The translations under genes were made by a program, and so were the position numbers. This document shows positions 1 to 11,841 of a stretch of 64,000 nt of DNA, piece by piece. Each line of letters starts with the position of its first letter. Position 1 is the first letter of the stretch. Source of the stretch: Amphiura filiformis (taxonomy: Eukaryota; Echinodermata; Ophiuroidea; Amphilepidida; Amphiuridae); NCBI RefSeq assembly GCF_039555335.1, contig NC_092628.1:33626965-33690964 (forward strand), read 5' to 3'. A model generated the notes under the pieces. That model saw nothing but the letters and a program-made list of their open reading frames with translations, searched no databases and was not told the DNA's origin.

Positions 1-1065
1 TTCATGCATACTACTTTGTTACGTATAAGTACATGTATATAAACTGTCCAATAATTCATAAAAAGGATTCCAATTAACTGCTAGGCAAGAACCTCCAGCA
101 GGTGGTGTATGACGTGCATTCCCTAAATTCAGTAAATTTTCATCGTCAAACGTGTAATTGAATGGGATTATTTTGAAATTTTAAAACGCTTGAAATATCA
201 CAAACAAATAGGCCTATCTTGATAAATAATATAAATACAAGTTAAAACCGTTGGGGTTCGATAATGAACCCCACAAAACTAACCGAGTATATGGAAAATG
301 CCATACGGCCGGGCGGTTTCACGAGTTGCCGGCTCGATCATGTCATCCTCCGCCTGCCTCCAGGATGACTACACGACCTAACCGGCGGTACTAATTAAAA
401 GTCTAGAGGCTGGTGGTGCAAAGCGTTTACTGCGACCTATCCATTTTTAACCCATTATAGGGAATACCAAATGGACACTGTGTCACTTCATCATGTTCAT
501 AGTGTGACTGGACACCACGAATCAGCCGTAAAGTGGGCCCGGTCAATTTTATTTCATGTTTAGAAAATGTATATCATAAGCTTTAAAATGATATATCATT
601 TGACTTCAAACGATATCCAGAAGCGGGGTTATGGTTTGTTGAACTCTGTTCCATCAACAAAATTGTGCATTTTTTCGGTTCTACATGTGTCTCTTTTTCC
701 ACATTTCTGATAATAAATATCAAACAGTCATAATTGGTGGTCATTTCAAATCATCCCCAAGTCAACGAGATTCAAGAATGACCTCCCATTGTTAATACAT
801 ACCTAGACACAATACAATGCTTTGTTATCCACCATTTGAACAGGAAATAGGTAGAAACTTATTATCCTCTTCAGCAATAGGTTTATTGATTGGTTAAAGC
901 AGTGTTTGATGAGATACTTGTCGCACCAAATTGAGGTGCTTATGAATACGACCTTCACGCACATTTACACTGTAACTCAGAATACAATTTGCCGACATTG
1001 CGGATCATTCGTAGTGTCCAGTCTTTAATAGAGGACACTAAAACTCCAGTGGTTTCTTTACAACG
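1..1065. other. No gene recognised
   Basis: AT-rich sequence with only short chance reading frames. I see no exon-like homology, RNA gene or long repeat here. It ends where the head-to-tail duplication starts. Confidence 0.5.
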
Positions 1066-1619
1066 CAAAAACACACGACGAATTTTGGTGGTTTGCGAGG
1101 GAAGATTAGTATCTTTGAAAAGAGCGGCATTGTGCGGGGAGAGCCTCGAACTGGCAGCATACATGAAAGGAAGAATTATGTAACCTTACACAGAACGTTA
1201 TGACTAGTTCAATTCCCATTCATGTATGCTGCCAGTTCGAGGCTCTCCCCGCACATAGTGCATAATGGCGGAACCGTGCAAGTAGCGAATGGTACATGTA
1301 GTTAATCCTGTCACATCATCACTTCTACGGCGAATAATCATTATAATAAGGAGGCTGGCATTTTCTTATACTGGGGGGTATAAATTTTTGGAAAGAAAAA
1401 ATAGATTGGGGGGGGGGGGGGCATAAAATATTTGATGACCAAAATGTCAGAAGTCACAAGATGACCACAGATAGTGTATTTATTTTTATTAAAAATGACT
1501 TCATTTCATTACAATTTTAGCCTGTTTAAAGGGTAAGGTCTATCGGTGGTGGTGGTGGTTGGGGGGGGGGGGGTCATAGGGGGGGCGCAATTTTATCGAC
1601 GCTGACTTTTTGTAAATTT

Positions 1620-1680
<61 letters not shown>

Positions 1681-2190
1681 TGTCAAACTTTTAACGAGCC
1701 ATCGTAGCCATATGCTTTAAGCCAATGTGACCATATTTGGTCACAAGGACCATTGGGTGGGGGCACAAATGTTACATGACCAACTCGGGGTCAAAGGTCA
1801 TCCAAAGGTCATTATGGCCCAAATGTGATTTTCACTAAAAATGCTTCTTCTTCCACAAATTACATAACACAATGTCGTCACTTGCATGCCTGCATCACCT
1901 TTAGCCAGTGTCTAAAAGTTGTACAAAGAATTGGGGTCAAAGGTCATTAAGGGGGTAAAATCTTACAATTGCATTATCTCAACATCTGTAAGGGGTATGG
2001 GGCTCAAACTCAGTGACAAAAAATCTCATGACCAGGGGAACATTCTACAGGGGTAAGGTCAAAGGTCATGCAGAGGTCAAATTTAAGAAATACATTTTCT
2101 GTACATCTGTAATGGGTACGGGACTCAAACTCTGTGACAACAAACTTAATGACCAGGGGAATATTTTGGAACACTTTGCAGGGGTCAGGT
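1066..2190. repeat. Tandem duplication, unit 1 (deleted copy)
   Basis: This segment is repeated head to tail as 2191-4050. The match starts at the same sequence in both units (1066 and 2191) and ends at equivalent points (2190 and 4050). Unit 1 is shorter because it lacks the equivalent of about 2259-2387, and lacks the equivalent of about 2859-3430, where it jumps straight into a CTTT array. It contains G-runs near 1409 and 1559, the CTTT array and two AGGTCA-rich minisatellite units. No gene is apparent. Confidence 0.85.
1619..1680. repeat. CTTT tetranucleotide microsatellite
   Basis: About 15 uninterrupted CTTT units. It joins directly to sequence that lies about 570 bp upstream of the equivalent array in unit 2. 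Confidence 0.95.
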
Positions 2191-2351
2191 CAAAAACACA
2201 CGACGAATTTTGGTGGTTTGCGAGGGAAGATTAGTATCTTTGAAAAGAGCGGCATTGTATTCAATCTATAATTGCAGTCATATACAGGTGATGAGTGCAA
2301 CCTGCTTGTAGTGCAGGGTGATATATTCAAAAATTGTTTTAACCTATTGCT

Positions 2352-2546
2352 ATTCGCTACTTGCACGGTTCCGCCATTATGCACTATGTGCGGGGAGAGC
2401 CTCGAACTGGCAGCATACATGAAAGGAAGAATTATGTAACCTTACACAGAACGTTATGACTAGTTCAATTCCCATTCATGTATGCTGCCAGTTCGAGGCT
2501 CTCCCCGCACATAGTGCATAATGGCGGAACCGTGCAAGTAGCGAAT
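2352..2546. repeat. 72-bp perfect inverted repeat (foldback)
   Basis: The left arm 2352-2423 and right arm 2475-2546 read as exact reverse complements around a 51-nt spacer. Unit 1 keeps the right arm and only the inner part of the left arm (from about 1131). The sequence just left of the arm (2259-2350) matches the inner part of the dispersed element at 15151-15451. Confidence 0.85.
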
Positions 2547-3429
2547 GGTACATGTAGTTAATCCTGTCACATCATCACTTCTACGGCGAATAATCATTAT
2601 AATAAGGAGGCTGGCATTTTCTTATACTGGGGGTATAAATTTTGGAAAGAAAAATAGATTGGGGGGGTCATAAAATATTTGATGACCAAAATGTCGGAAG
2701 TCACAAGATGACCACAGATAGTGTATTTATTTTTATTAAAAATGACTTCATTTCATTACAATTTTAGCCTGTTTAAAGGGTAAGGTCTATCGGTGGTGGT
2801 GGTGGTTGGGGGGTCATAGGGGGTCGCAATTTTATCGACGCTGACTTTTTGTAAATTTGGGACCACCCCTGAATTACGCCGATTTCTTCATACGCTAATG
2901 AACAAATACAATTAGCCTTTTCGAGATATTCCGTACGCAAAAGGAGGGCAGTCCTCAATATGGGTAAAACCCGGCAAATTCAAAAGACTTTACCCATTTC
3001 GTGCAGCGCCATCCTAATGTGTCCGCCATATCTCGAAAGGCTAAAAGAAGAAGGCCAACACCTATGGCATGCTTAGTGATGTATTTGAATGATTCAAAAA
3101 CCTGAATATCGTAAAGATCAGTATTCGTTTGTGTAGTACTATGGACTGTACATTAACAGGCAAAATATCACCAATTATAATGACAGATATTGGTATTGTG
3201 ACGTATACGGATGGTATATACATGATATATGAGACAACTAAAAACTTTCTGCTATCATGGCGTCAAGTCAATGGTTCATTATATCTCGTATGTTTCTCTG
3301 AATTCATTAATGTTTGAGACCCATTTCTCTACCCGTTCATATATACACAGGTGGATCTGGTCATGAAGCTAGTGAGTTATATTTACAATCGCAAATTTCC
3401 AATTTGCGAGTGTTCTGTTTTTGGTCAGT

Positions 3430-3453
3430 TCTTCTTCTTTCTTTCTTTCTTCT

Positions 3454-3538
<85 letters not shown>
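3430..3538. repeat. CTTT tetranucleotide microsatellite
   Basis: Long CTTT array with two CTT interruptions near its 5' end. It is followed by the same downstream sequence as the array at 1619-1680 but is nearly twice as long. Open frames across it (poly Ser-Phe-Leu, or Lys-Glu-Arg on the other strand) are artefacts of the repeat. Confidence 0.95.
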
Positions 3539-3839
3539 TGTCAAACTTTTAACGAGCCATCGTAGCCATATGCTTTTAAGCCAATGTGACCATATTTGGT
3601 CACAAGGACCATTGGGTGGGGGCACAAATGTTACATGACCAACTCGGGGTCAAAGGTCATCCAAAGGTCATTATGGCCCAAATGTGATTTTCACTAAAAA
3701 TGTTTCTTCTTCCACAAATTACATAACACAATGTCGTCACTTGCATGCCTGCATCACCTTTAGCCAGTGTCTAAAAGTTGTACAAAGAATTGGGGTCAAA
3801 GGTCATTAAGGGGGGTAAAATCTTACAATTGCATTATCT

Positions 3840-4420
3840 CAACATCTGTAAGGGGTATGGGGCTCAAACTCAGTGATAAAAAATCTCATGACCAGGGGAA
3901 CATTCTACAGGGGTAAGGTCAAAGGTCATGCAGAGGTCAAATTTAAGAAATACATTTTCTGTACATCTGTAATGGGTACGGGACTCAAACTCTGTGACAA
4001 CAAACTTAATGACCAGGGGAATATTTTGGAACACTTTGCAGGGGTCAGGTCAAAGGTTATCTGGGGTCAAATCTTATAATTTCCTTTCCTGGACATCTGT
4101 AAGGGGTATGGGGCTCAAACTCAGTGACAACAAATCTCATGACCATGGGGAACATTTTGCAGGGGTCAGGTCCAAGGTCAAATTTTAAAAATGCATTTTT
4201 TGGACATCTGTAAGGGGTACGAGGCTCAAACTCTGTGACAACAAACTTAATGACCAGGGGGAATATGTTGGAACACTTTGCAGGGGTCAGGTCAAAGGTT
4301 ATCTGGGGTCAAATCTTATACCGTAATTTCATTGTCTGTAAGGGTATGGGGGCTTAATTTCGATGACAACATACCTTGTGACCCGGGAAACATTAAGGTC
4401 AAAGGTCAGGTCAAACGGCC
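3840..4420. repeat. Minisatellite rich in AGGTCA hexamers
   Basis: About five imperfect units of roughly 114-128 bp. Each unit carries a catctgtaaggggta-type core followed by GGTCA-rich sequence. Two related units are in the first duplication copy (1980-2190). Perfect AGGTCA-A-AGGTCA (DR1 geometry) occurs at 3916-3928 and 4396-4408. Confidence 0.75.
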
Positions 4421-5029
4421 ATTAAAGGGTTACATGTCTTGCGATTGTCTGCGCTCTGTGAGCGCAAATTATCTCTAGTTGCATTTCTTTTTAAATAACA
4501 AATTATTGTTTTCCAGTGCACTGGGGCCGCCGGGGTAATACTATTATTACTATTCAATACTTTTAAAAGGCATTTCAAATACAATGGCTCTCCATACGAA
4601 AATGAACAAACACAATGGAGGGTATTATAGTCTCGTGGCCTGTTCGACGGAGCGGAACCAAACTGGGTGCGGAGTAGAATAAATGGAGGAGTCATTCTGC
4701 CATGCAAATGAGATATTGTCACCAGGTTGGTTATTTGGTGCTTCAAATGTCTGCGTAAACACACACACACAAAATTACACAATTGTGTAAGATATAGTAC
4801 TCTTCATGGTGTTGAAACTCATGATTAAAATAAATCTTATTTCAGTTTGGCTCGCTTTAGCATTTTGCAGCACACAATTTAGGTAAAGTAATTTTGGGGC
4901 GGGTCAGCGTGACCACTTGGAAAGTTTAGATATGATACCCTTTTAAAAGTTTCGATACATTTCCAATTTTCTTATTTTGTACCCTGCTGATCTCGAAATG
5001 CTGGCTATGCCGCGCCACTGACCTATTAT
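4421..5029. other. No gene recognised
   Basis: A 123-codon minus-strand frame (4782-4411) lies here, but its composition and lack of recognisable motifs make a coding role unsupported. A short AC repeat occurs near 4757. Confidence 0.4.
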
Positions 5030-5445
5030 TTATTTATTTTAATCATATTTATCCAAGGTAGCCCAATTCAGCCAAATAGCTGGTCTAACATGGGGCCCTG
5101 CTACACATATATATAATAATTTAAAAGCAACCATTATCAACATACAATTTATGTAGTATATACAACTCTTAGATACAAATTTAACATACAAAAATACATA
5201 GCCTACAATTTTTAAAGTAAATAAAAACACATCATTTACAAGTATATGCACACAATTTTAGGACTTGAATCTTTGCTTGAAAGTCTGCATATTTGTTGAG
5301 CTTCTTAATTCATTACTCAGCTTGTTCCAAACTTCAACCCCACTGTACGAAAAAGATGATTTAAAATATTCAGTATCATAACCATTCATGCAAGGCGGTA
5401 CAGCCAATAAATTTGTCGCAGCTTTGCTTTTCGTGTATATAAGAA
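5030..5445 (-). mobile_element. 3' end of a CR1/L2-like LINE
   Basis: Read on the minus strand, the segment encodes the last residues of a LINE ORF2. The FSYSGVEVWNKLSNELR-type stretch is typical of CR1/Jockey C-termini. It ends in FKQRFKS and a stop at 5260-5258. A 3' UTR of about 220 bp follows, closing with an AAATAAATAAAT-type tail near 5040-5028. Upstream RT sequence is missing, so this is a 5'-truncated copy. Confidence 0.65.
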
Positions 5446-5516
5446 AACCTGTTGATTAGGTACTGTGGAGCGGAGCCATATACCTATGACCCTTAGGCAA
5501 AATTAAGTTAATAAAT

Positions 5517-6183
5517 TAATAAGGCCTGACCAATATTTTGTTTTCTATTTTTGTTTATTATAAAAATAAGTAAAATTCATTTTTTTTTCAGATTTGGAGT
5601 ATCTCTGGACCTAGCTAGAGCTAAATACTAAGATCTGTCATGGTTGAAAGTAAGAAAAAAAAACCCAAAACAAAAACTTATGTTCATGTCAGTCTATTAT
5701 TTTTAGTGACTTCAAAATACATTGGATTTGAAATCATTAAAAGACTACCGTAAAACCCCGTATACAAGCATATATAGTGTTTGTTATAAAAGCTTAATTA
5801 ATTCGAAGCAAGCGTTAATATACCAATACAATAGATCGGTCTTAAAATAATACTTGTTTGTATATGCTTGGATCCGTAATTTATTTGCTCAAACTCCATA
5901 ATGGCGACTGGATTAATGTAACTTTCATCAGAAGCACACTATATGCTTGTAGACGGGGTTTTACGGTATGACATGAAGACAATTATAACTTTAACTGCAT
6001 ATTAAAGAAACAAAATGTTGGGTTTTTTTAAAGTCACCATGAATGATTGTAGCATTTAGCTCTAGCTTGGTCCAGGAATACGACAAATCCGAAAAAAAAA
6101 TTATAAAAAAAAATCACACCGCACGTCCTCTTTCAAAGCTGTGGAGGACAAACAAACATATATATAATTTTTTTGGCCTTATT
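5517..6183. repeat. Foldback element with a nested TA-flanked MITE
   Basis: Ends aataaggcc / ggccttatt, with further inverted similarity inside the ends: 5591-5632 against 6051-6092, a cagatttgg...ctagctctagctaaat-type arm. The middle is occupied by the separate 5748-5966 element. I recognise no transposase. Confidence 0.6.
5748..5966. mobile_element. 219-bp MITE with TA target duplication
   Basis: Terminal inverted repeats begin ccgtaaaaccccgt and end acggggttttacgg, with similarity continuing for about 30 bp. TA dinucleotides flank both ends (5746-5747 and 5967-5968). Small size, inverted ends and TA duplication fit a non-autonomous Tc1/mariner-type element. It has no coding capacity. Confidence 0.75.
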
Positions 6184-7736
6184 GTCGGATTTGGGGAGTA
6201 ACAAAGCATCCTAGACAGTGCAAACTATGACATTATTTTACTTTATTTCAATTTGAGACCACTATCGGCATGATCGGGCACTTTCAGTTTCTGACCCCTA
6301 TGTGATCACCCCACCCCAAATTTGACAGTTAACACCTTTTAATGCTTTTTTCTAATAACTCAAGAACGGTATGTCGCCAATGTGTTATATAGACAAATCC
6401 ATTTTCACGCATTCCTACACCTCAATGGCAGCCATAGCTGGGTCCCCCTTAGGTCTATTCCACCTAAAGTGTGAAATGATATGGCCTTGGTGGGGATAAA
6501 ACTGCATTCTATCACCCGTGTTACAAATAATGATGAAAGTTTATGACACAATACAATTCAACATCAATTTATAAGCGGATTTAATCCACCCATTTGGGCA
6601 GTAGCAACACCAGTTTGGTGCAGACGGGATCCAGTAATGGCCGACTCGGCCTGATATAGCACACTAACAAATAATTGGAACCCCGACTTTGGGACACCGC
6701 AGTTTTACGTCGGAGACACCGCAGTAATGGCCTAGTCGGATTGGTGTATACGTGATCATAGATCATGATCATGATCAACCAACGGAGCTCCTCAGCGCCC
6801 CTCCGCAGTTCTACGCTTGGGGTGCAGAGAATCTTCCACATTTGGTGTAACCTCGTATCATAGTTGCGGTTAAAGATTAAAACGATAGAGTAAGACCTCA
6901 ACATTTCCAATCTGTGCTTAACTGGTAATGGGTCGCGATTGTCAGCCAGTGTGTAGAATTCAGCCAAAAAGCAACTAATCCGCAGACAGGCTGCTCTTTA
7001 AAGTAACTCATCCGGCCTGAAAGTAACCTGTCCGTATTGTTTTAAGAGTATATTTTTCACACGTGTTGTATTTATCAGTGGAACGTTAATTTAGTGATGT
7101 TCCCCCATATAGAAGTCAGAGGTGGGCCATTGCTGAGATCGGGTGCAGCGAATCCACTGTCGAAGTTCGGGCGCAGTTCCTTACAGACCATTAGATCAAA
7201 GTAGCTGAAAGTATACTTTTTCCGAATCCTTGGGATGAGAGGAATACTTTGCTACAGTTTTTAACGAAGCAGTGACCAAATTTAAAATTTGACCCCTGTA
7301 TGTAATGACCTTTGATTGACCCTACACTCATATCCACCACTAGATTAATGACAAACAAACATATTATGCTGACCATGCTGACAGAAAACATGGTTGATGA
7401 AAATCCCAAAGGGGTGGGTTTTTTTGATTATTGGCAATAGACTATTATACTTCATCGTTGTTATTATGCTTTTTAGTGTCGTGCACTGACTGCATATGAC
7501 TCAAAATGCATTTTGTTAGGACCGACAGAAATCGGTTGTGAAGGCAAAGTTTCTAAAAATGTTTTTAGAATAAAATAAAATGACGCTACTTTATTAATGC
7601 ACAGGGTAGAGAAGCCTGATTACATTTTCCGGACTTTCTCTCATCTCGGGTGTAGACTGCATGTGGTTATGGTTTGAGTGCTAAAGACCGAAACGGGTTG
7701 TGAAGGCGACTAGCCAATTCCTCACAACTCAACTAC
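6184..7736. other. Dispersed-repeat sequence, no gene recognised
   Basis: 6440-6700 is an inverted relative of 13620-13930, and in part of 17130-17250: sequence around a 'cccaattgggtggattaaacccgctta'-like core recurs in all three places. The 128-codon minus frame at 6967-6581 lies in this repeat and is unlikely to be a gene. Confidence 0.5.
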
Positions 7737-8057
7737 TCTTCGCCGTAGAAGTGACGCGAACCGGATGTGACATTTGACCTCGGTTGACCTTTGACCTCAT
7801 GAATATTAATGAGATGTTCCAAAAGTCTACCCTTACTACTGATTGCAATAAAACACCTGCGTATGTCTGCAAACATAGATTGAATACAATACCGCTCCTT
7901 TCAAAGACTAATCTTACAGGTGCGAATGATCAGCCTTTCTATGGTTCAATGCATATGTACCGCGTGAACGTTGTAGTGCAGGGCGATCAATTCATAAATT
8001 GTATTAATCTGTTGTTATGGTAGTTAATCCGATTATTACGTCACTTCGACGGCGAAT
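7737..8057. repeat. Dispersed inverted-repeat element
   Basis: Ends cttcgccgtagaagtgacg and cgtcacttcgacggcgaa are inverted copies. The interior (bases 7858-8040) is similar to 15250-15440. The 79-codon frame here is repeat sequence. A DR1-type AGGTCA pair lies on the minus strand at 7797-7785. Confidence 0.6.
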
Positions 8058-10160
8058 AGCACTAGTGAATTATATTAAGCGCCGTTGTTATATTGTTCCT
8101 TTGTATTCATTGATCGATAATTTTAGGGAAACTAGTCCATCGAGAAAGAACCCAAGAGTGCGTTGGCATTGCGGTATCAAGTGAGTCTTTTCTAGACGGA
8201 CTATTTAATAAGTAAATTGAGCTAGCCTAAGTTAATTATGGCGTAGGGAGGAGTAGTGTGAAGCAGACAACGCATTGCTATAATACTGACACTTAAACTT
8301 AATAACTACACTCTCCAGTTGAGAAAAAAAGAACACTTTCACGATTTGTTTTCATTGTTTGTTTCTTTTTATTTCACATGATCAATGCTCATTATTCGAC
8401 AATGATATTTTTCAGACCAATCAAACCCAGTATGCAAATCGTTTACCCTTAAATATATTACTTAAATGCCCATTCAGGCCCCGGGATTCAGGTTCATCCG
8501 GACGATCGTAAAATCATCAAAATGCAGGTTTTGGTACCTTTGTGATTGTTATAGATGTGCTAACACTAGCCTGATAGTGGTTCACTAGCTGAAAGCCGTA
8601 ATGCAAAATAAGACATTTTTACATGAATCTGTAATTTATATACTGACTGTATATAAATCAGCTACATGTTTTTGAATGGGGCTTCAACTTTGTAAATACT
8701 GCTGTTTTCTTTCTTTTATGCCAAATTTTTCATTTCAAAATACCAAATGACAATTTGAATGACATATCCTTCACTTTTAAGCAATTTATAACAATTTTTT
8801 TACATGTGCTGTGATCACTGAGGTGGTATCGCTACCTAATTTAGGGATAATTTGACAAAATGACCTCTGGATGACCTTCTGCCGCAACTAATGTAATGAA
8901 AACAACAAATTAGAGCCAAGCTAGCAGCAATTCAGATTTCAGACCAAGTTTCGCAGACATAATCATGATATTAATATTCTCCTACTGACACTCACTAGGA
9001 TCCGCAACATGCTCATCTATCAGGGGAACAGTTCTTAAACCCCAATACGTTTGTACATTCATTGAATGATCATTGAAGATTTGGGTAGTCTCATACTCTG
9101 CAACTTGATGTCAAAATTTGCACTATGATTATGTAATTGAGGTTATTGGACTATGCCATTGGGATGAGGCTCTTGTGGTCCATAGTGACTTGTGTGACTT
9201 TGACCCAATTATATAAAGCTTAGGTCAGATTTACTAAAGTTTGGTGCTCATATCACGTCATTTTGGGTAGGATAATCAATAAGATTGGCCAAACAGTGGT
9301 CACAATTGGCTCAAGTTTTTGGCACTGCATTTTAAAAGAGCATTCGACGGCTTGACAGTACTATATAGGGTGATACATCACCTGATTTAAAAATGTTTAA
9401 AGTTAAACAAACAATGAAACACACATTTGCCAGGTCATATTATGACTTTAAACCCATAGAATACCACAGTTAAACAGCTGAGATAGTGAATGACGTTTCT
9501 GCCATTTTGCCTCATGAGTTTGGATTAAAATGCCAGAAAACTTTCCTGGTAGTTGTTATTAATAAAATTGTACCAAGTACTATAACTTTTTTTCTGAGAA
9601 TAATCAAATAAAAATGTGACCGAAATCGTATTTTAATGTTTTAATATTAATACTACTAGTATTAAAACGTATAGTTAAATACAGTCATGGTTATTAAATG
9701 AGTCATGCACGTTCGAGTTAACGTTGCGATGTTAATCGCAATTATTACCCTATTTGAATGTCAAATATTTTCTATAGAAAATAAACCAGAATATCATTAC
9801 AATCCAAATAATGTGTTGACAATGAATGATTGATATGCCAGGGATTTATGTGTATATTTTGATCCCCCTCAAAAAGGGTGAATTTTTTTTATCTCCCTTT
9901 TTATGGTCTAAAATTTTTTTGATCCCCTCCTTCATTTCCTAAAAAGAAACCAAAAAAATATACATCATTAACAGTGGAATAGATTTATTTTTGACATTGG
10001 GGTCGGAGTCCAGCACCTTTTGCCGACAAAAAAGTTTATGGTACAAATGCGCGCGATATTTTCCACCCCCACCAAAGTATTTATAAACACTCCCTAAATA
10101 AGTTAATATTTTACATAATTTACTAAATTATTTCAGACCAAATAAGTAATGCTTAGTGCA
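8058..10160. other. No gene recognised
   Basis: About 2.1 kb of AT-rich sequence without an exon, RNA gene or clear repeat that I can support. Confidence 0.5.
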
Positions 10161-10164
10161 CTTT

Positions 10165-10390
10165 GAAAATAAAAATGTGCACTCAGACCCGCAACCAGGA
10201 TTTTGTTTTGGGGTGGGGGGGGGGTGGGGGGGAGGCTGATTTGTTTATGAAAAAGTGCACTTTTTTCTTCAAATTCAAAATTTGGACCTTTTTTGGACTT
10301 GGGAGGGGGCGGATTTTGAAAAATTGGACTTTGTTTCTTCAAAATTTTGACTTTTTTGGCCACCCTCTGGTTACGAGCCTGCCCGTACTG
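10165..10390. repeat. G-rich dispersed repeat
   Basis: The ends (cccgcaaccagg near 10189 and ctctggttacgagcctgc near 10365) are roughly inverted copies around a G-rich core with a GGGGTGGGGGG run. The overlapping frames on both strands are low-complexity and not gene-like. It lies immediately downstream of HNMT-like gene A. Confidence 0.45.
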
Positions 10391-10448
10391 CTTGTCCGAG
10401 GCTCCCGTGGCCCATGGTGATTGCTTGCATTGCTTGTGAATTAATATC

Positions 10449-10801
10449 TCAATTCTTATGATCCTTCTTTTGTACTATTACAATGCCATTTCCTTCCTGG
10501 TCAATGGGAGAATTGGCTAACATTTCACGAATGGTTGTGACCACCTGTTCCTTTATTTCTGACTTCAAAGGAGCTTTGATGAAATCTTTCACATGGGTCA
10601 AGAAATCAAGTAGCAGGGATTCGTTTTCTGAGGGGTCGCTGTTCAGACATCCGCTCACATCATACGGAAGTGGATAGTTATGAACTTCACAAGAGATACC
10701 TCTGGCTCGAAAGTAATCCAGAAGAGAGCGAGACGATGGCGAAATGACTTTGGTGTATTGGTTGGGTATGGTGGGTGCAACACGCGCAAAGACACTGCCC
10801 T
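10449..10801 (-). CDS. HNMT-like gene A, coding exon 3 (C-terminal)
   Basis: Terminal exon of the minus-strand HNMT-like methyltransferase. The acceptor is ...ttccacag at 10803-10802, and two bases complete a split codon. It encodes about 117 residues, including SSRSLLDYFRARGISCEVH and LLLDFLTHVKDF, which match the human HNMT C-terminal region (the LLWDFLTE stretch). The stop is at 10451-10449. The equivalent exon of gene B (27213-27574) has the same acceptor phase and very similar sequence. This part of the family forms the substrate-binding side of the fold. I see no canonical AATAAA close downstream. Confidence 0.87.
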
Positions 10802-11186
10802 CTGTGGAAAAGAAATAAGAAAATACAATATTTCATTAAATAATTCCAAGCCTTGAAAGGCAATAATATGCCTTTGGCTATAACAGTACCATGGCGCGAA
10901 CTTCAACTAAGCCATTGACGACTACAATCGTCAGCCTACAGCTATAATAGCCTAACTCACTTTTCAGACGAATTGAGCTTTTTGCCTAACTCATGTCTCT
11001 ATTAACATGTACACCTGCTGTAATAATGGCATTGACATTGACCAATCATAAAGGAGATTTTAGGGTGAGTTAGGCAATTTTGACAGTGTGTCTATAGCTG
11101 TTTGTCTGAAGCTTTTGCTCTGATATTTGCCACAGTAAGTCACAGCCTAAAGTCACTGAAAATCACACGTATCAGTATGTAATCAC

Positions 11187-11841
11187 CCAATTCGTCGTCC
11201 GTATTCCATAGTGGCGTATAGTGGGGCGCCGCGAATAAACAACTTTTCGAGAAGATCGGGTTTGAAGAAATGCCAATTTAAAATCAAGTTGTGTAAATCA
11301 GACATTCATTATATTTTGTAAATGATGTGAAATTTCTGTAGTAAACTAAATAGATTTTATTGTTATATATTTTTCAAAAGAAATAAATACATACTATTGC
11401 TGGCAAACTGACAATAAAACTATACGTCACTATGGAAAACGAACAAAACGCAATACCCTAACCTTACGTTAACCGTACGCCACCTCGGTCGCCGTGTAAT
11501 CCCTATGGCGTTACTTTTCGTCGTTCGTATTCCATAGTGGCGTATAGGTCCGATACGCGTACGCCACTATGACATACGATGTTTTTCATTTTTGCCGATA
11601 TTTCATAATTATAAAATGTGTATAAAAAGTGGCGTATGGTCGATACGCCACTATGGAATACAAAAATGTCACTTTGTAACTATACGCCACATTTAATTAA
11701 TTAATTACTAATTAATTAGCTAATTATGACTGATGAGACTTAGAAAAATGAAAGAGAACATCATTAAAAACACATGTGCCAATTTTCAAAAAATGACCAA
11801 AAATCACTATACGCCACTATGGAATACAGCCGACGAATTGG
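11187..11841. mobile_element. 655-bp element with 35-bp terminal inverted repeats
   Basis: The ends at 11187-11221 and 11807-11841 are inverted copies with about two mismatches; both contain the word attccatagtggcgtata. The same word recurs in inverted pairs inside (near 11529, 11630 and 11650), giving a multi-hairpin structure. A related partial copy lies at 61500-61735. It sits in intron 2 of gene A. I see no clear target-site duplication, and the internal frame (11733-11960) is not a recognisable transposase. Confidence 0.75.

Larger units (their letters stand above)
2191..4050. repeat. Tandem duplication, unit 2 (full-length copy)
   Basis: Second and longer copy of the duplicated segment. 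It has the complete 72-bp inverted repeat (2352-2423 and 2475-2546), about 570 bp of sequence absent from unit 1 (2859-3430), a CTTT array and AGGTCA-rich units. Translated frames in both units come from repeat sequence and resemble no known protein. Confidence 0.85.

Noticed and set aside
3314-3638. Open frames of Ser/Phe/Leu repeats and the Lys/Glu/Arg frame on the other strand
   Set aside because: They are translations of the CTTT microsatellite and have no start context or homology.
4411-4782. 123-codon minus frame as a gene
   Set aside because: No domain, no paralogue, and it starts inside an AC-repeat.
6581-6967. 128-codon minus frame as a gene
   Set aside because: It overlaps a dispersed repeat with inverse relatives at 13620-13930.
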